Below the pieces are notes generated by a model. The model had not been told where the DNA came from. It worked only from the letters and a program-made list of their open reading frames with translations, and made no database searches. DNA of 64,000 nt from Cryobacterium psychrophilum (lineage in GTDB: Bacteria > Actinomycetota > Actinomycetes > Actinomycetales > Microbacteriaceae): positions 1,054,001-1,118,000 of the forward strand of contig NZ_SODI01000001.1 of the NCBI RefSeq assembly GCF_004365915.1, read 5' to 3'. Both the position numbers and the translations under genes were made by a program. Shown in pieces: positions 1 through 8,210 of the stretch (the first letter of the stretch is position 1; each line of letters begins with the position of its first letter).

Positions 1-204
1 GAGGCGCAGGCCGTCGACCGCACGCACCGCATCGGCCAGACCCGCAACGTGATGGTCTATCGCATGGTGGCGACGGGTACGATCGAGGAGAAGGTGATGG
101 CGCTCAAGCAGCGCAAGGCCGCTGTGTTCGACGCTGTACTCGGCGACGACGCGGGCTTCAGCGAGTCGCTCACCGCCGACGATATCCGCTCCCTGCTCGA
201 ATGA
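1..204 (+). CDS. SNF2-family DNA/RNA helicase, C-terminal end (partial)
   Basis: Open from the first base in frame 1 to a TGA at 202-204, so only the last 67 residues are present. The start reads EAQAVDRTHRIGQTRNVMVY, which is helicase motif VI (Q-x-x-D-R-x-x-R-I-G-Q) of the SWI2/SNF2 family, followed by the usual tail with GTIEEKVMALKQRKAAVFDAVL, where these proteins end. SNF2 proteins are ATP-driven translocases on double-stranded DNA; in bacteria the substrate of most members is unknown. The N-terminal part lies outside the window. The next ORF's most upstream ATG overlaps this stop codon (ATGA). Confidence 0.93.
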   Translation, partial: EAQAVDRTHRIGQTRNVMVYRMVATGTIEEKVMALKQRKAAVFDAVLGDDAGFSESLTADDIRSLLE

Positions 205-596
205 CCTGCCAGGTCCGACGAACCGGATGTGCGCGAGCAGTGCCCGCTGAAAGAGATCGACGTGTGAGTGGCCCCGTTGCGCAACCTCGCATCGAAGCGC
301 ACGCATCCGCTTTGATGGCGGGGTCCCTCAGCGTCGTACTGGTGGGGGCCGTGGTCCTGGCCCCAAAGTCGCGATCGCCCATACAGCTTGTGCTTGTCTC
401 GGCCCACAACTTCGTCTCCGGCGCTCTCATCGTGCTCCCCGTCACGATCGCTCTTCAGCTGCCACTACTGCGTTACATGGGACGACGCCGAGTCGACTAT
501 GGGATCCAGATCGTTGTTTCATCACTCGCGGGCCTCACCGGGTTTGTCTGCGGTCTGGTGAGCGCTGTCTGCGTACCGCCCTCATCGGGATCGTGA
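201..596 (+). CDS. hypothetical small membrane protein
   Basis: I do not recognise a family. The ORF has an ATG overlapping the helicase stop, but the first 21 codons are arginine-rich and unlike a secreted or membrane N-terminus; GTG at 264 or ATG at 315 could be the real start. From about residue 39 on there are three hydrophobic stretches (around residues 42-54, 72-92 and 103-124), so the likely product is a membrane protein of 90-130 residues with two or three spans. No good ribosome binding site is visible before any of the starts, so the gene itself is uncertain. An inverted-repeat element follows 35 bases after the stop. Confidence 0.4.
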   Translation: MTCQVRRTGCARAVPAERDRRVSGPVAQPRIEAHASALMAGSLSVVLVGAVVLAPKSRSPIQLVLVSAHNFVSGALIVLPVTIALQLPLLRYMGRRRVDYGIQIVVSSLAGLTGFVCGLVSAVCVPPSSGS

Positions 597-631
597 GCAT
601 GGTCTTTTAGATCGAGCACGCGCGCCGCGGT

Positions 632-712
632 ACGTAAACTCGGAGATTTTCATGGCACGCCGGGTTTTGTGGCTGCGGTGACGGCATGTTGCGAAAAAAT
701 CCGAGTTTACGT
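632..712. repeat. 81-bp element bounded by 20-bp inverted repeats
   Basis: The left arm (632-651) begins ACGTAAACTCGGA and the right arm (693-712) ends TCCGAGTTTACGT: 13 bp match perfectly, and the arms extend to 20 bp with two mismatches through a T-run/A-run (ATTTTC with GAAAAA). The 41-base interior holds no gene. A further GAGCAC (614-619) pairs with GTGCTC (713-718). It sits between the 3' ends of two converging genes, so it could act as a bidirectional terminator, but the AT-rich arms differ from the surrounding GC-rich sequence and look like a REP/MITE-type palindromic element. Confidence 0.7.
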
Positions 713-726
713 GTGCTCCGCGAGTC

Positions 727-1752
727 CTAGACCGCGCTCGAACCCGCCCAGAGGTTGATGCCCTGGTCGGTGGCGTGCTCGTCGATCGCGGCGAGCTCGT
801 CGACACTGAACGAGAGGCTGTCGAGCGCGGCAACGTTCGTCTCCAGCTGCGCCACCGAGGAGGCACCCACGAGCGCCGACGTGACCGCCGTATTGCGCAG
901 CACCCAGGCGAGGGCCATCTGGGCCAGTGACTGGCCGCGACCCTGCGCGATGTCGGTGAGCGAACGGATGCTCGCAAGCGTCGCCGCGTTCACCATGGAC
1001 TTGTTCGCCGAACCGTCACGTGCCACACGCGAATCCGACGGAATTCCGCCGAGGTAGCGGTCGGTGAGCAGTCCCTGCGCGAGTGGGGAGAACGCGATGC
1101 AGCCGGCACCGATGTCGTCGAGGGTGTCGAGCAGGTCGTCTTCGACCCAGCGGTTGAACAGGGAATAAGAGGGCTGGTGAATGAGCAACGGCGTCCCCAT
1201 ATCGGCGAGAATCGCGGCGGCCTCGCGCGATCGAGCCGGTGAGTATGAGGAGATGCCGGCGTAGAGCGCCCGGCCGCTGGTGACGGCCGTGTGCAGCGCA
1301 CCCATGGTCTCCTCGAGCGGGGTGTCGGGGTCGGCGCGGTGGGAGTAAAAAATGTCGACGTAGTCCACGCCCATGCGACCGAGGGACTGGTCGAGGCTCG
1401 CGAGCAGGTACTTGCGCGAACCGAAGTTGCCGTACGGCCCCGGCCACATGTCGTAGCCGGCCTTGCTCGAGATGATCATTTCGTCGCGGTGGGCCACGAA
1501 GTCCTCACGGAAGATCTTGCCGAAGTTCGTCTCCGCGCTGCCGTAGGGCGGGCCGTAATTGTTCGCGAGGTCGAAGTGCGTGATGCCGAGGTCGAAGGCC
1601 CGGCGCAGGATGGCGCGCTGGGTGTCGATGGGCTTGTCATCGCCGAAATTCTGCCAGAGTCCGAGCGAGATCGAGGGCAGCTTGAGGCCACTCCGCCCCG
1701 TGCGTCGGTACGGCATGGATTCATAGCGGGCTTCTGCGGGAATGTAGGTCAC
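727..1752 (-). CDS. aldo/keto reductase, YghZ (L-glyceraldehyde-3-phosphate reductase) type
   Basis: A cytosolic NADPH-dependent (beta/alpha)8 aldo/keto reductase of 341 residues, close to the 346 of E. coli YghZ. The GTG at 1752 is chosen because it gives VTYIPAEARYESMPYRRTG, which lines up with the N-terminus of YghZ (ERY..M.YR..G.SGL.LP..SLGLW.NFG). Visible family signatures are DLGITHFDLANNYG with the catalytic Asp and Tyr, the Lys in ISSKAGYDM, and FYSHRADP carrying the His. YghZ reduces glyceraldehyde 3-phosphate and methylglyoxal-like aldehydes. It is divergent from a YaeR-type VOC gene only 49 bases away; an AGGAGG abuts the GTG with almost no spacing, so a leaderless or alternative downstream ATG (1716) start is possible. 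Confidence 0.88.
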   Translation of the reverse strand: MTYIPAEARYESMPYRRTGRSGLKLPSISLGLWQNFGDDKPIDTQRAILRRAFDLGITHFDLANNYGPPYGSAETNFGKIFREDFVAHRDEMIISSKAGYDMWPGPYGNFGSRKYLLASLDQSLGRMGVDYVDIFYSHRADPDTPLEETMGALHTAVTSGRALYAGISSYSPARSREAAAILADMGTPLLIHQPSYSLFNRWVEDDLLDTLDDIGAGCIAFSPLAQGLLTDRYLGGIPSDSRVARDGSANKSMVNAATLASIRSLTDIAQGRGQSLAQMALAWVLRNTAVTSALVGASSVAQLETNVAALDSLSFSVDELAAIDEHATDQGINLWAGSSAV

Positions 1753-1801
1753 CCTCCTGATACTGCCACGGCATCCGCTCGTCTCGTAGTTGACTGGGCC
1801 C

Positions 1802-2188
1802 ATGCGAATCAACGGAGTGCACCACATTGCCATCATCGCGAGTGACTATGAGGTCTCGAAACGCTTCTACCAGGAGGTGCTCGGCTGCCGCCTCGACGCC
1901 GAATATTACCGCGGCGAACGCGAGTCCTGGATGGGCAAGCTCTCGCTCAACGGCACGTATCTCATTGAGCTCTTCACCTTTCCGAACACGCCACCGCGAC
2001 GCACCGGCCCCGAGTCACTCGGGCTGCGCCACCTCGCATTCGAGGTCGACGACGTGCCGGCGGCCAGGGAAGAGCTCCTCGGCAAGCACGTGGAGTGCGA
2101 AGAGCTGCGCGTTGACCCGAATACTCACAAGGCCATGTTCTTCTTCCGCGACCCCGACGGCCTGCCGCTCGAAATCTACGAACACTGA
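1802..2188 (+). CDS. gloA2: VOC (glyoxalase I-like) protein, YaeR/GloA2 type
   Basis: A 128-residue single-copy VOC module pair. The sequence opens MRINGVHHIAIIASDYEVS, with the metal-binding His of the first beta-alpha-beta unit, and carries YRGERESWMGKLSLNG, GLRHLAFEVDD and FRDPDGLPLEIYEH with the second His and the metal-binding Glu. These match the YaeR branch of E. coli rather than classical GloA. The biochemical role of YaeR is unsettled; aldehyde or lactoylthiol handling is the usual guess and would suit the divergent aldehyde reductase. A TTG at 1790 also opens the frame, but the ATG at 1802 gives the family's normal N-terminus. No Shine-Dalgarno sequence is visible, which fits a leaderless transcript. 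Confidence 0.88.
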   Translation: MRINGVHHIAIIASDYEVSKRFYQEVLGCRLDAEYYRGERESWMGKLSLNGTYLIELFTFPNTPPRRTGPESLGLRHLAFEVDDVPAAREELLGKHVECEELRVDPNTHKAMFFFRDPDGLPLEIYEH

Positions 2189-2216
2189 CTCGCGTGCTCG
2201 ATGCGAGAATTGGCGC

Positions 2217-2774
2217 ATGACCTCCGCTCCTTCTCCGGCCACGGTCGTCGCGGTGAGCCGTGATGACCGGCACCGTTTCAGCAAACCCGCCGTCACCGAG
2301 ATCGTGCTGCTCGAAGGCTTCGGTATCGAGGGCGACGCGCACGCCGGCGCCACCACGCAGCACCGTTACCTGCTGAAGAAAAACCCCACGAGGCCCAACC
2401 TCACGCAGGTGCATTTGATTGCGTCGCAGCTCTTCGCCGACCTTGAGCCCGACGGTTTCAGCGTGGCCCCCGGAGAGCTCGGCGAGAACATCACGACTGC
2501 GGGCGTCGACCTGATGGCCCTGCCGGAGGGCGCCCTGCTTCATCTGGGCGGCGAGGCCGTTGTACGAATCACCGGCATGCGCAGCCCGTGTTCGAGTATC
2601 AACGAATTCCAGCGCGGTCTCATGAAGGCACTCATAGAAACGGATGCCGCGGGACGCCCCGTGCGCCGGGCCGGCGTCATGGGCGTGGTGGCACGCGGCG
2701 GCGTCGTCCGGCCCGGCGACACCCTTCGGGTGGAGCTGCCCAGCGGCGAGCAGCGCCCCCTCGGCGTTGTCTGA
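2217..2774 (+). CDS. MOSC domain-containing protein
   Basis: A 185-residue protein filled by one MOSC (molybdenum cofactor sulfurase C-terminal) domain of the YiiM-like stand-alone class. Visible features are the GIEGDAHAG segment with HRY, LGENITTAGVDL, and RITGMRSPCSSINEFQ, which contains the conserved MOSC cysteine (near residue 125). MOSC proteins carry or transfer sulfur or bind Mo cofactor; the substrate here cannot be read from the sequence. The ATG at 2217 is 28 bases after the VOC gene stop, and only 9 bases separate this gene's stop from that of the converging DarT-like gene, so no room exists for a separate terminator. Confidence 0.9.
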   Translation: MTSAPSPATVVAVSRDDRHRFSKPAVTEIVLLEGFGIEGDAHAGATTQHRYLLKKNPTRPNLTQVHLIASQLFADLEPDGFSVAPGELGENITTAGVDLMALPEGALLHLGGEAVVRITGMRSPCSSINEFQRGLMKALIETDAAGRPVRRAGVMGVVARGGVVRPGDTLRVELPSGEQRPLGVV

Positions 2775-2783
2775 CGGAGGGCG

Positions 2784-3656
2784 TTAGTCCTCGAGCTCAA
2801 CCTCTTCGGTCGGCTGGAACCACGGCGGGTACACGGCGACCTTGGGTCGATACGACGACTGCTTCAGGATGTCGCGCACGACGTCGCGCACGCGGTCGTT
2901 CGCCACGCCGAGCAGGGTGACGAGCTCAAGCGGGAAGGAGTCCATCACGAGCAGTTCCGCATTCAGGAGAACATCGGAGTCGGGATCGGAACGCAGGCGA
3001 ACGAGCATCCGCTCGACACCGTCACTGGTGGCAACGATGCGGGAGCCGGCCCGGGCGGCATCGCCGTCGGCGAGGGCCACCCCGGCGGGGAAGTCATCGT
3101 TGGTGGCCACATGGGCGTCGACAACCGTCTTGACCGTGCTGACGATGATCACGAAGTCGTAGGCATCGGAGCCGTGGGCGTTGAGGACGAGTCGCGGGTC
3201 ACCATTGCGGGCACGAATCGCGTCCCACACCGTGGCGTGCGGGGAGAGGAAGAAGGGCACATAGTTGGCCACGCTGAGGTCGTCGTCGCCGGGGAGAAGC
3301 ACCGAGCGGCGCGCATCGCGAACCGCGGGCGTGGAGACGTCTACGTGCGGTCGCGTCTCGAGCGACTCGCTCGCGTCGGCCAACAGGTACCCGCTTTCGA
3401 GGATAGCGGCGAGGTTGCTGATGTGGGTCACGTGGTACAGCCGCTGCTCACCGACGTTGTCGGCGGCACGCTTCGCTGCTGTCGTCTTGCGGGGCGCTGC
3501 GGCAGGCGTTACTCGACGCGGGCCGGTCAGCGACGGCGGCTTGGCGGTGCTGGACCGCTTGCGCACGGTGGCCACGGGTACGACCTCCGGTGCAGCCTTG
3601 GGAAAGCAGATCGCGCAGAGTTTGCCATCAAGTCCATGAATGCATTCGTCGCTCAA
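2784..3656 (-). CDS. DarT-like ssDNA thymidine ADP-ribosyltransferase family protein (DUF4433) with N-terminal Cys motif
   Basis: About 290 residues. The N-terminus has C-I-H-G-x5-C-A-I-C, a likely metal-binding knuckle, then a 60-residue Pro/Thr/Lys/Arg-rich linker. The rest matches DarT: LYHVTHISNL (the H-x-T-x-x-x-N-L NAD-binding signature), DVSTPAVRDARR, NYVPFFLSP, and NAELLVMDSFPLE with the catalytic-type Glu. DarT toxins ADP-ribosylate thymidine in single-stranded DNA and are normally followed by the macrodomain antitoxin DarG; none is encoded here. TTG at 3656 is preferred because AAAGG lies seven bases upstream; an in-frame start at 3695 adds 13 residues. A second, diverged copy is at 22817-23578. 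Whether it is an active toxin is unknown. Confidence 0.8.
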   Translation of the reverse strand: MSDECIHGLDGKLCAICFPKAAPEVVPVATVRKRSSTAKPPSLTGPRRVTPAAAPRKTTAAKRAADNVGEQRLYHVTHISNLAAILESGYLLADASESLETRPHVDVSTPAVRDARRSVLLPGDDDLSVANYVPFFLSPHATVWDAIRARNGDPRLVLNAHGSDAYDFVIIVSTVKTVVDAHVATNDDFPAGVALADGDAARAGSRIVATSDGVERMLVRLRSDPDSDVLLNAELLVMDSFPLELVTLLGVANDRVRDVVRDILKQSSYRPKVAVYPPWFQPTEEVELED

Positions 3657-3787
3657 GTCAAAACCTTTCGTGGGTGTGGAGAAAACCACCACCAATCAAC
3701 GTTACGTTCATTTTGAGCGCCTCGCTGACACTCGTCGTGATTGTTTGATCCTCAACTCCCTGCTTCGGACCTCACCGCCGCGCCCCG

Positions 3788-4480
3788 TCAGCGCCGAAGG
3801 CTGAAGACCACGCCCTCGTCGGTGACGGTCGCCCGCAGGCGATCAAGGCTCGGCAGCACAAGGTCTGCCACGAGGTCGTCGGCAGTGTGGGTTCCCACCA
3901 CGGCGATGGTCGCACACCCGGCCGCACGGGCTGCGGTGAGGCCAGCTGGCGCGTCTTCGATCACGACGCAGTGGCGCGGATCGACACCGAGCCGCACGGC
4001 GCCCTCCAGGAACGGATCGGGGTTGGGCTTGCCGCGGCTTGTGTCGTCGATGGTCACGACCACGCTCGGCGCGGCGAGTCCCGACGCGGCGATGCGGGCG
4101 GCGGCAAGCGTGCCCGCGCAGGACGTGACGATGGCACGCCGCGCATCGGGGATGCCGAGGAGCAGCTCGGCGGCCCCCGGCAACACGGTGATGTCGTGGG
4201 TATCGACCGTTTCCAAGGCCAGCACCCGAGCGAGCGCTTCTTCCACGTAGCCTTCCGGCACGAGCGATTCGACGATTTGGCGCGCGGGCTTCCCATGATT
4301 ACCCGTGCGGAACGCTTCATCCAGTCCACGCTCGGCAGCCCAACGCAGCCACGACCGGTTTACAGCGGGGGTCGAGTCAATGAGCGTGCCGTCCATGTCG
4401 AACAGCACTCCCTGGAAGCCGCGCCCCAGCACGTTTTCGGTGACGGGTGACGTAGCGGAAACGGCATTGATGTTGAGCAT
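3788..4480 (-). CDS. HAD-superfamily (subfamily IA) sugar-phosphate/glycerol-phosphate phosphatase
   Basis: A cytosolic phosphatase of 230 residues. Motif I is VLFDMDGTLIDS (nucleophile and acid Asp), motif II is IVTSCAG (Thr-Ser region), motif III is the Lys in RGKPNPDPF, and motif IV is CVVIEDAPAG. The cap domain lies between motifs I and II, as in the YfbT/HxpA and DL-glycerol-3-phosphatase group that dephosphorylates small sugar phosphates. The ATG at 4480 is preceded by AAGGA at a good spacing, which rules out the longer frame upstream. The gene is divergent from a 72-codon ORF at 4571. Confidence 0.9.
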   Translation of the reverse strand: MLNINAVSATSPVTENVLGRGFQGVLFDMDGTLIDSTPAVNRSWLRWAAERGLDEAFRTGNHGKPARQIVESLVPEGYVEEALARVLALETVDTHDITVLPGAAELLLGIPDARRAIVTSCAGTLAAARIAASGLAAPSVVVTIDDTSRGKPNPDPFLEGAVRLGVDPRHCVVIEDAPAGLTAARAAGCATIAVVGTHTADDLVADLVLPSLDRLRATVTDEGVVFSLRR

Positions 4481-4570
4481 GTGGTTCCTTTCGAGCTGTC
4501 CTTCAAGGCTAGGGGGGGGTGGGGTGCTGCGCACCCATGGCTCGCACAACGGGCTCGGGTACCGTGAAGT

Positions 4571-4789
4571 ATGCAGACTTCTGAAACGAACCCCGTGGCC
4601 CCCGCCGACCCCGCCCCGAGCGCACAACGCTTGATCGCGGTCATCCGGCAGCTCGCCGAATTCGACGTGGTCCAGTCCACGGAGGAGGATCAGCTTGCCG
4701 TGCAGGAAGCCGTCGCCCTCACCTCGCCCGAGCACCAGCGCGCCCTCCTGATCGCTCTCCTTCTCGAACGCGTTCGCGCCGAGCAGTAG
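4571..4789 (+). CDS. small hypothetical protein, probably helical
   Basis: A 72-residue product with an Ala/Pro-rich start and then a largely helical, Leu/Glu-rich body (RLIAVIRQLAEF, QRALLIALLLERVRA). No recognised domain, no signal peptide and no membrane segment. The composition and third-position GC fit a real gene. It runs divergently from the HAD phosphatase gene with 90 bases between the starts, and no strong ribosome binding site is visible. Confidence 0.5.
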   Translation: MQTSETNPVAPADPAPSAQRLIAVIRQLAEFDVVQSTEEDQLAVQEAVALTSPEHQRALLIALLLERVRAEQ

Positions 4790-4882
4790 CTCGATACACG
4801 CGCCGTCCCCGGGAGAACGCGCCCGGCGGACGGCGGACGGTCACCGAGACCGGCTGAGGCCGGCACCGCATGGCCGGCAGCG

Positions 4883-5620
4883 TCAGATCCCGATCGTGAC
4901 GTCCCGGTCAGTGGCCGCGGACCCGACGTAGAGCGGGCGCATCGGTTTGTCGGCGCTATATGACGATGTCACGAGGATGGGCATGTGGTCGGACGTGCCG
5001 CTCGGCAGGGTCGCGACGTTGTCGATGCTGAGTCCCACCGAGGTGGCGAGGTCGAAGTGACCCTGGAAGAACTTGTACCGCGTGTACGTGACGGTGTCGC
5101 TCAGGGTCAGGTCGTAGCCTGACTCGTTGACGTGCGCACTCAGCTTCTGTTTGAAGATCGGATAGTTGTAGTCGCCGACCATGAGCGTCGGCAGGCCAGG
5201 ACCGAGTTCGTGCAGCTCATCATGTGCCGAACGGATCTGGTTGCGCCGCAGGGAGTTCAGCGCGGTGAGCGGTGCGGCGTGGAACGACGCCACGACGATC
5301 TCCCGCTGCTCGACGAGATCGACCAGGCGCGTGCCGATCAGTCGTTCGTGAGCGGGCGTCAACAACCGGTCGTGCACGGACTTCTTGAGCGCGAACGTCT
5401 GTGTCTTCACCGTGGTGAAGCGGTCCCTGCGGTAGTAAATGGCCAGTCCCAGCCGGTTGCGCACGGTCCAGTCCGCGAGGTGCAGCAGGCCAACCTCGGC
5501 GGGCAGCTCGAGCGTGTCACACTCCTGCAGACACAGGATGTCGGGGTCGTACCGTTCCGCCAAGGCGATGAGTTCACCGCTGGCCCGATTCTTGCGGAGG
5601 TTGTAACTGATGACCTTCAT
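4883..5620 (-). CDS. endonuclease/exonuclease/phosphatase-fold protein
   Basis: 245 residues forming one EEP (DNase I-like) domain. Conserved metal and catalytic residues are visible: Asn in VISYNLRKN, Glu in LCLQECD, the His of ASFHAAPL, the D-x-N pair in MVGDYNYP, and the terminal SDHMPI with Asp-His. There is no signal peptide, so the enzyme should be cytosolic. EEP enzymes cleave phosphodiester or phosphomonoester bonds in nucleic acids, phospholipids or nucleotides; nothing in the context identifies the substrate. The ATG at 5620 follows AGGTCTTCC-type sequence with only a weak ribosome binding site. Confidence 0.86.
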   Translation of the reverse strand: MKVISYNLRKNRASGELIALAERYDPDILCLQECDTLELPAEVGLLHLADWTVRNRLGLAIYYRRDRFTTVKTQTFALKKSVHDRLLTPAHERLIGTRLVDLVEQREIVVASFHAAPLTALNSLRRNQIRSAHDELHELGPGLPTLMVGDYNYPIFKQKLSAHVNESGYDLTLSDTVTYTRYKFFQGHFDLATSVGLSIDNVATLPSGTSDHMPILVTSSYSADKPMRPLYVGSAATDRDVTIGI

Positions 5621-5695
5621 GGAAGACCTGCCTCAAACTCAATAGGAATATCCCAGCCTAAGGTTCGCCACCCGGGAGTTTGCACTATCGAAGGC

Positions 5696-7063
5696 TTACC
5701 CGGCGCCCACGATGAGCAGGGTGACGCAGAAGACCAGACCCGCGGCGAGAAAAGTGATCGTCGTGTAGCCCAGGATATCTCGCATCTTCAGTCCCGCGAT
5801 GGCGAGCAGCGGGAGCGCCCAGAACGGTTGGATCATGTTCGTCCACTGGTCCCCGTACGAGACGGCCATGATCGCAACTGAGGGGTCGACGCCGAGGCGA
5901 TCGGCGGCATCGAGCATGATCGGGCCCTGCACGGCGAACTGACCACCGCCGGAGGGAACGAAGAAGTTCACTAGCCCGGCTGACAGCAAGGCCATGACCC
6001 CGAAGGTCTGCGGCGTGGAGATATTCACGAAGAAGTCCGAGAACACCCCGATCAGTCCGGAGCCCACCATCATGCCCAGGATTCCCGCATAGAGCGGGAA
6101 CTGCAGCAGGATGTCGCCCACGTTGGATGCGGCGTTGCGCACGAGGCGAATGAGTTCGAACGGGTTGTGCACGAGCAGGAAGATGAGCGCCAGGAAGGAC
6201 CAATTGACGATGTCGAGGGTGAGCGTGCCGCCCTCGACGAAGTGCACCACGAGGTAGGCCACGAGGGCGAGCCCCACGAGGAGGGTGAGGATGCGGCTCG
6301 CGTCGAGCCGGTCGGCCGGAGTGACGACCTTCTCCTCTTCGACCTTCTTCTCGCGGGCATCGAACTCAAGCTCAAAAATCGGGGCGGTGCGCTTCGGCGC
6401 CACAACGGCGAGGGCGAGCGCCACCACCACGATGGTCCCCCCGGCCGCGGCGATGTTCCACGGCGAGAACATTGTGTCACCGAGCGGAATCGTACGGCCG
6501 AGCGCTTCCGCGAGGAAGGAACCCTCGGTCGCGGCGGCGAGCGGCCCCGACCCGGAGTAACCCATGTGCCAGACGACGAAACCGGAGTAGCCGGCGGCCA
6601 CGAGCAGGGGGAAGTGCAGCTTCACTCCCCTGGCGCGCGACTGCGCCGCGACCTCCTTGGCCAGCAGGCCTCCGACCACGAGGCCGAGGCCCCAGGTGAT
6701 GAGTGAGGCGAGCGACGCAACGACGAACACAAACACGTAGGCCTGCAACGGGGTGCGGGGAACCCCTCCGAGCTTCGTGAGCAGGCGGTGAACCGGGCTC
6801 GTATTGGCGAGCGCGTGCCCCAGCAGCAGCACGAGCGCCATCTGGGTCATGAAGGCGAGCAGCCCCGCGAGACCGTCACCCCAGCTGCGAATCACGTCGA
6901 CCGGCCCAGCATCCGTCAGGACGAGCGCAAGAATCGCGACCACGATGGTGAGCACGATCACGAAAACGAGAGCACTCGGAATGTACCGCTCGACAAGCGA
7001 ATTGATGGGCCTCATGAAGGCGGCGACCGGGCCGGCGACCCGTTTATCACTTGCTACGGACAC
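5696..7063 (-). CDS. atoE: AtoE-type short-chain fatty acid transporter
   Basis: A polytopic inner membrane protein of 455 residues, the usual size for the AtoE family (about 440-470). Around ten to twelve hydrophobic segments are visible, and the C-terminal part with FVPSGGGQFAVQGPI and GDQWTNMIQPFWALPLLAI is diagnostic for AtoE. The family takes up short-chain fatty acids such as acetoacetate or butyrate. No ato catabolic genes are adjacent, so it stands alone between the EEP gene and a divergent histidine phosphatase. The start is GTG at 7063 with a G-rich stretch (GGGGG) about seven bases upstream. A charged loop EFDAREKKVEEEKV lies in the middle. Confidence 0.9.
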   Translation of the reverse strand: MSVASDKRVAGPVAAFMRPINSLVERYIPSALVFVIVLTIVVAILALVLTDAGPVDVIRSWGDGLAGLLAFMTQMALVLLLGHALANTSPVHRLLTKLGGVPRTPLQAYVFVFVVASLASLITWGLGLVVGGLLAKEVAAQSRARGVKLHFPLLVAAGYSGFVVWHMGYSGSGPLAAATEGSFLAEALGRTIPLGDTMFSPWNIAAAGGTIVVVALALAVVAPKRTAPIFELEFDAREKKVEEEKVVTPADRLDASRILTLLVGLALVAYLVVHFVEGGTLTLDIVNWSFLALIFLLVHNPFELIRLVRNAASNVGDILLQFPLYAGILGMMVGSGLIGVFSDFFVNISTPQTFGVMALLSAGLVNFFVPSGGGQFAVQGPIMLDAADRLGVDPSVAIMAVSYGDQWTNMIQPFWALPLLAIAGLKMRDILGYTTITFLAAGLVFCVTLLIVGAG

Positions 7064-7211
7064 GAAAAATCCCCCTGATTGGCAACGATGGTTTCGCTTC
7101 AGGGCGTCTGCACTGACCTGATCACCATACAGGCGTCCTATTCACCCCCGTTGCCACGCTCCTAGACTGAGGGAAGGCAGGTGTTCACCGTCACGACGCA
7201 GGGATGCAACT

Positions 7212-7811
7212 ATGAGGCAGAACGACATCGTTTTGATCCGGCATGGACAAACCGACTGGAGCATCACCGGCCAGCACACCGGCCGCACCGATGTGCCGCT
7301 CACTGATTTTGGTCGCCAGCAAGCAGATGCCCTGGGCGGCATGCTCGATGGCGAACACTTCGATCTGGTTCTCTCAAGCCCACTGGTTCGCGCCTGGGAA
7401 ACGATGGAACGCGCCGGCTACCGGGCGCAGGGCGTGCCGACCGACAACGTTCTTGAGTGGGACTACGGCGTCTACGAGGGACGACGCACCGACGACGTCC
7501 GCATGGAGATTCCCGGCTGGTCGGTCTGGACCCACCCGATTCTCGGCGGCGAGTCCGCCGAGGAGGTGGGCGCCCGCGCAGATCTCGCCATCGAGCAGTG
7601 TCTCGCTGCGGAGGGCCGCGTGGCACTGTTCGCCCATGGTCATTTCCTGCGCGTCATGGCGGCCCGGTGGATAGGGCTGCCCGCACTCTCCGGCAAGAGC
7701 CTGAGCCTCGGAACCGCCACCGTATCAATGCTCGGCTGGGAGCGGGAGAACCGCGTGTTGCAGGGTTGGAACGACGCGTGCCACCTCAGTTCCATGGACC
7801 CGCTGCTCTAG
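7212..7811 (+). CDS. histidine phosphatase (phosphoglycerate mutase-like) family protein
   Basis: 199 residues. The N-terminal LIRHGQTDWS carries the phosphohistidine His (residue 11) and Arg of the RHG motif, GRTDVPLTDFGRQQA follows, the acid Glu lies in EWDYGVYEG, and the second His in ALFAHGHFLRVMAARW. This is the GpmB/CobC-like branch of broad-specificity phosphatases. The catalytic residues are intact, but the substrate cannot be predicted. A weak hairpin (CAGCCCC 7837-7843 with GGGGCTG 7862-7868) lies shortly after the stop and may terminate the transcript. Confidence 0.88.
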   Translation: MRQNDIVLIRHGQTDWSITGQHTGRTDVPLTDFGRQQADALGGMLDGEHFDLVLSSPLVRAWETMERAGYRAQGVPTDNVLEWDYGVYEGRRTDDVRMEIPGWSVWTHPILGGESAEEVGARADLAIEQCLAAEGRVALFAHGHFLRVMAARWIGLPALSGKSLSLGTATVSMLGWERENRVLQGWNDACHLSSMDPLL

Positions 7812-7927
7812 GAATCCCCCTTGAAAGCAACCGGCGCAGCCCCTTTCGCGGGATCTCCACTGGGGCTGGGTTGATTTCGATATGCCTCGGTCGAGGGCGG
7901 TAACCGACGCGCACGAAGGAGAAACCG

Positions 7928-8131
7928 ATGACAGCCGAACGAGTTGAGCTTGAGCCGCTCACCATGATGGGCGTGCACGAGGTAGTCCCCATGGACCAGC
8001 TGACAGAGTACTTCGGCCGTGCCATCACTGTCACGGCGACCGACGCTATGTGTGAAGAATATCTCGTCGATCCCGGCTCCGAGCCGGACCCGGCCAACTG
8101 GCAGACGCGCCTCACCTGGCTCTTCGTCTGA
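7928..8131 (+). pseudogene. GyrI-like domain remnant with internal deletion
   Basis: A 67-residue ORF with a strong ribosome binding site (AAGGAG, seven bases before ATG). The first 33 residues (MMGVHEVVPMDQLTEYFGRA region) resemble the N-terminal strand and helix of GyrI-like/AraC effector-binding domains, and the last 32 (AMCEEYLVDPGSEPDPANWQ and TRLTWLFV) resemble their last strand. A normal domain has about 150 residues, so roughly 90 from the middle are absent without loss of frame. I read this as an in-frame internal deletion product. It could still be expressed, but the ligand-binding pocket cannot form. The alternative is an unrelated small gene. Confidence 0.55.
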
Positions 8132-8210
8132 GGCGCTCGCTGAGGATCACGTCCCCACGTTTCCCCTGCAACCGGGGTCGTCAAAAGACGATCTGTCACG
8201 ATTCAGAATG

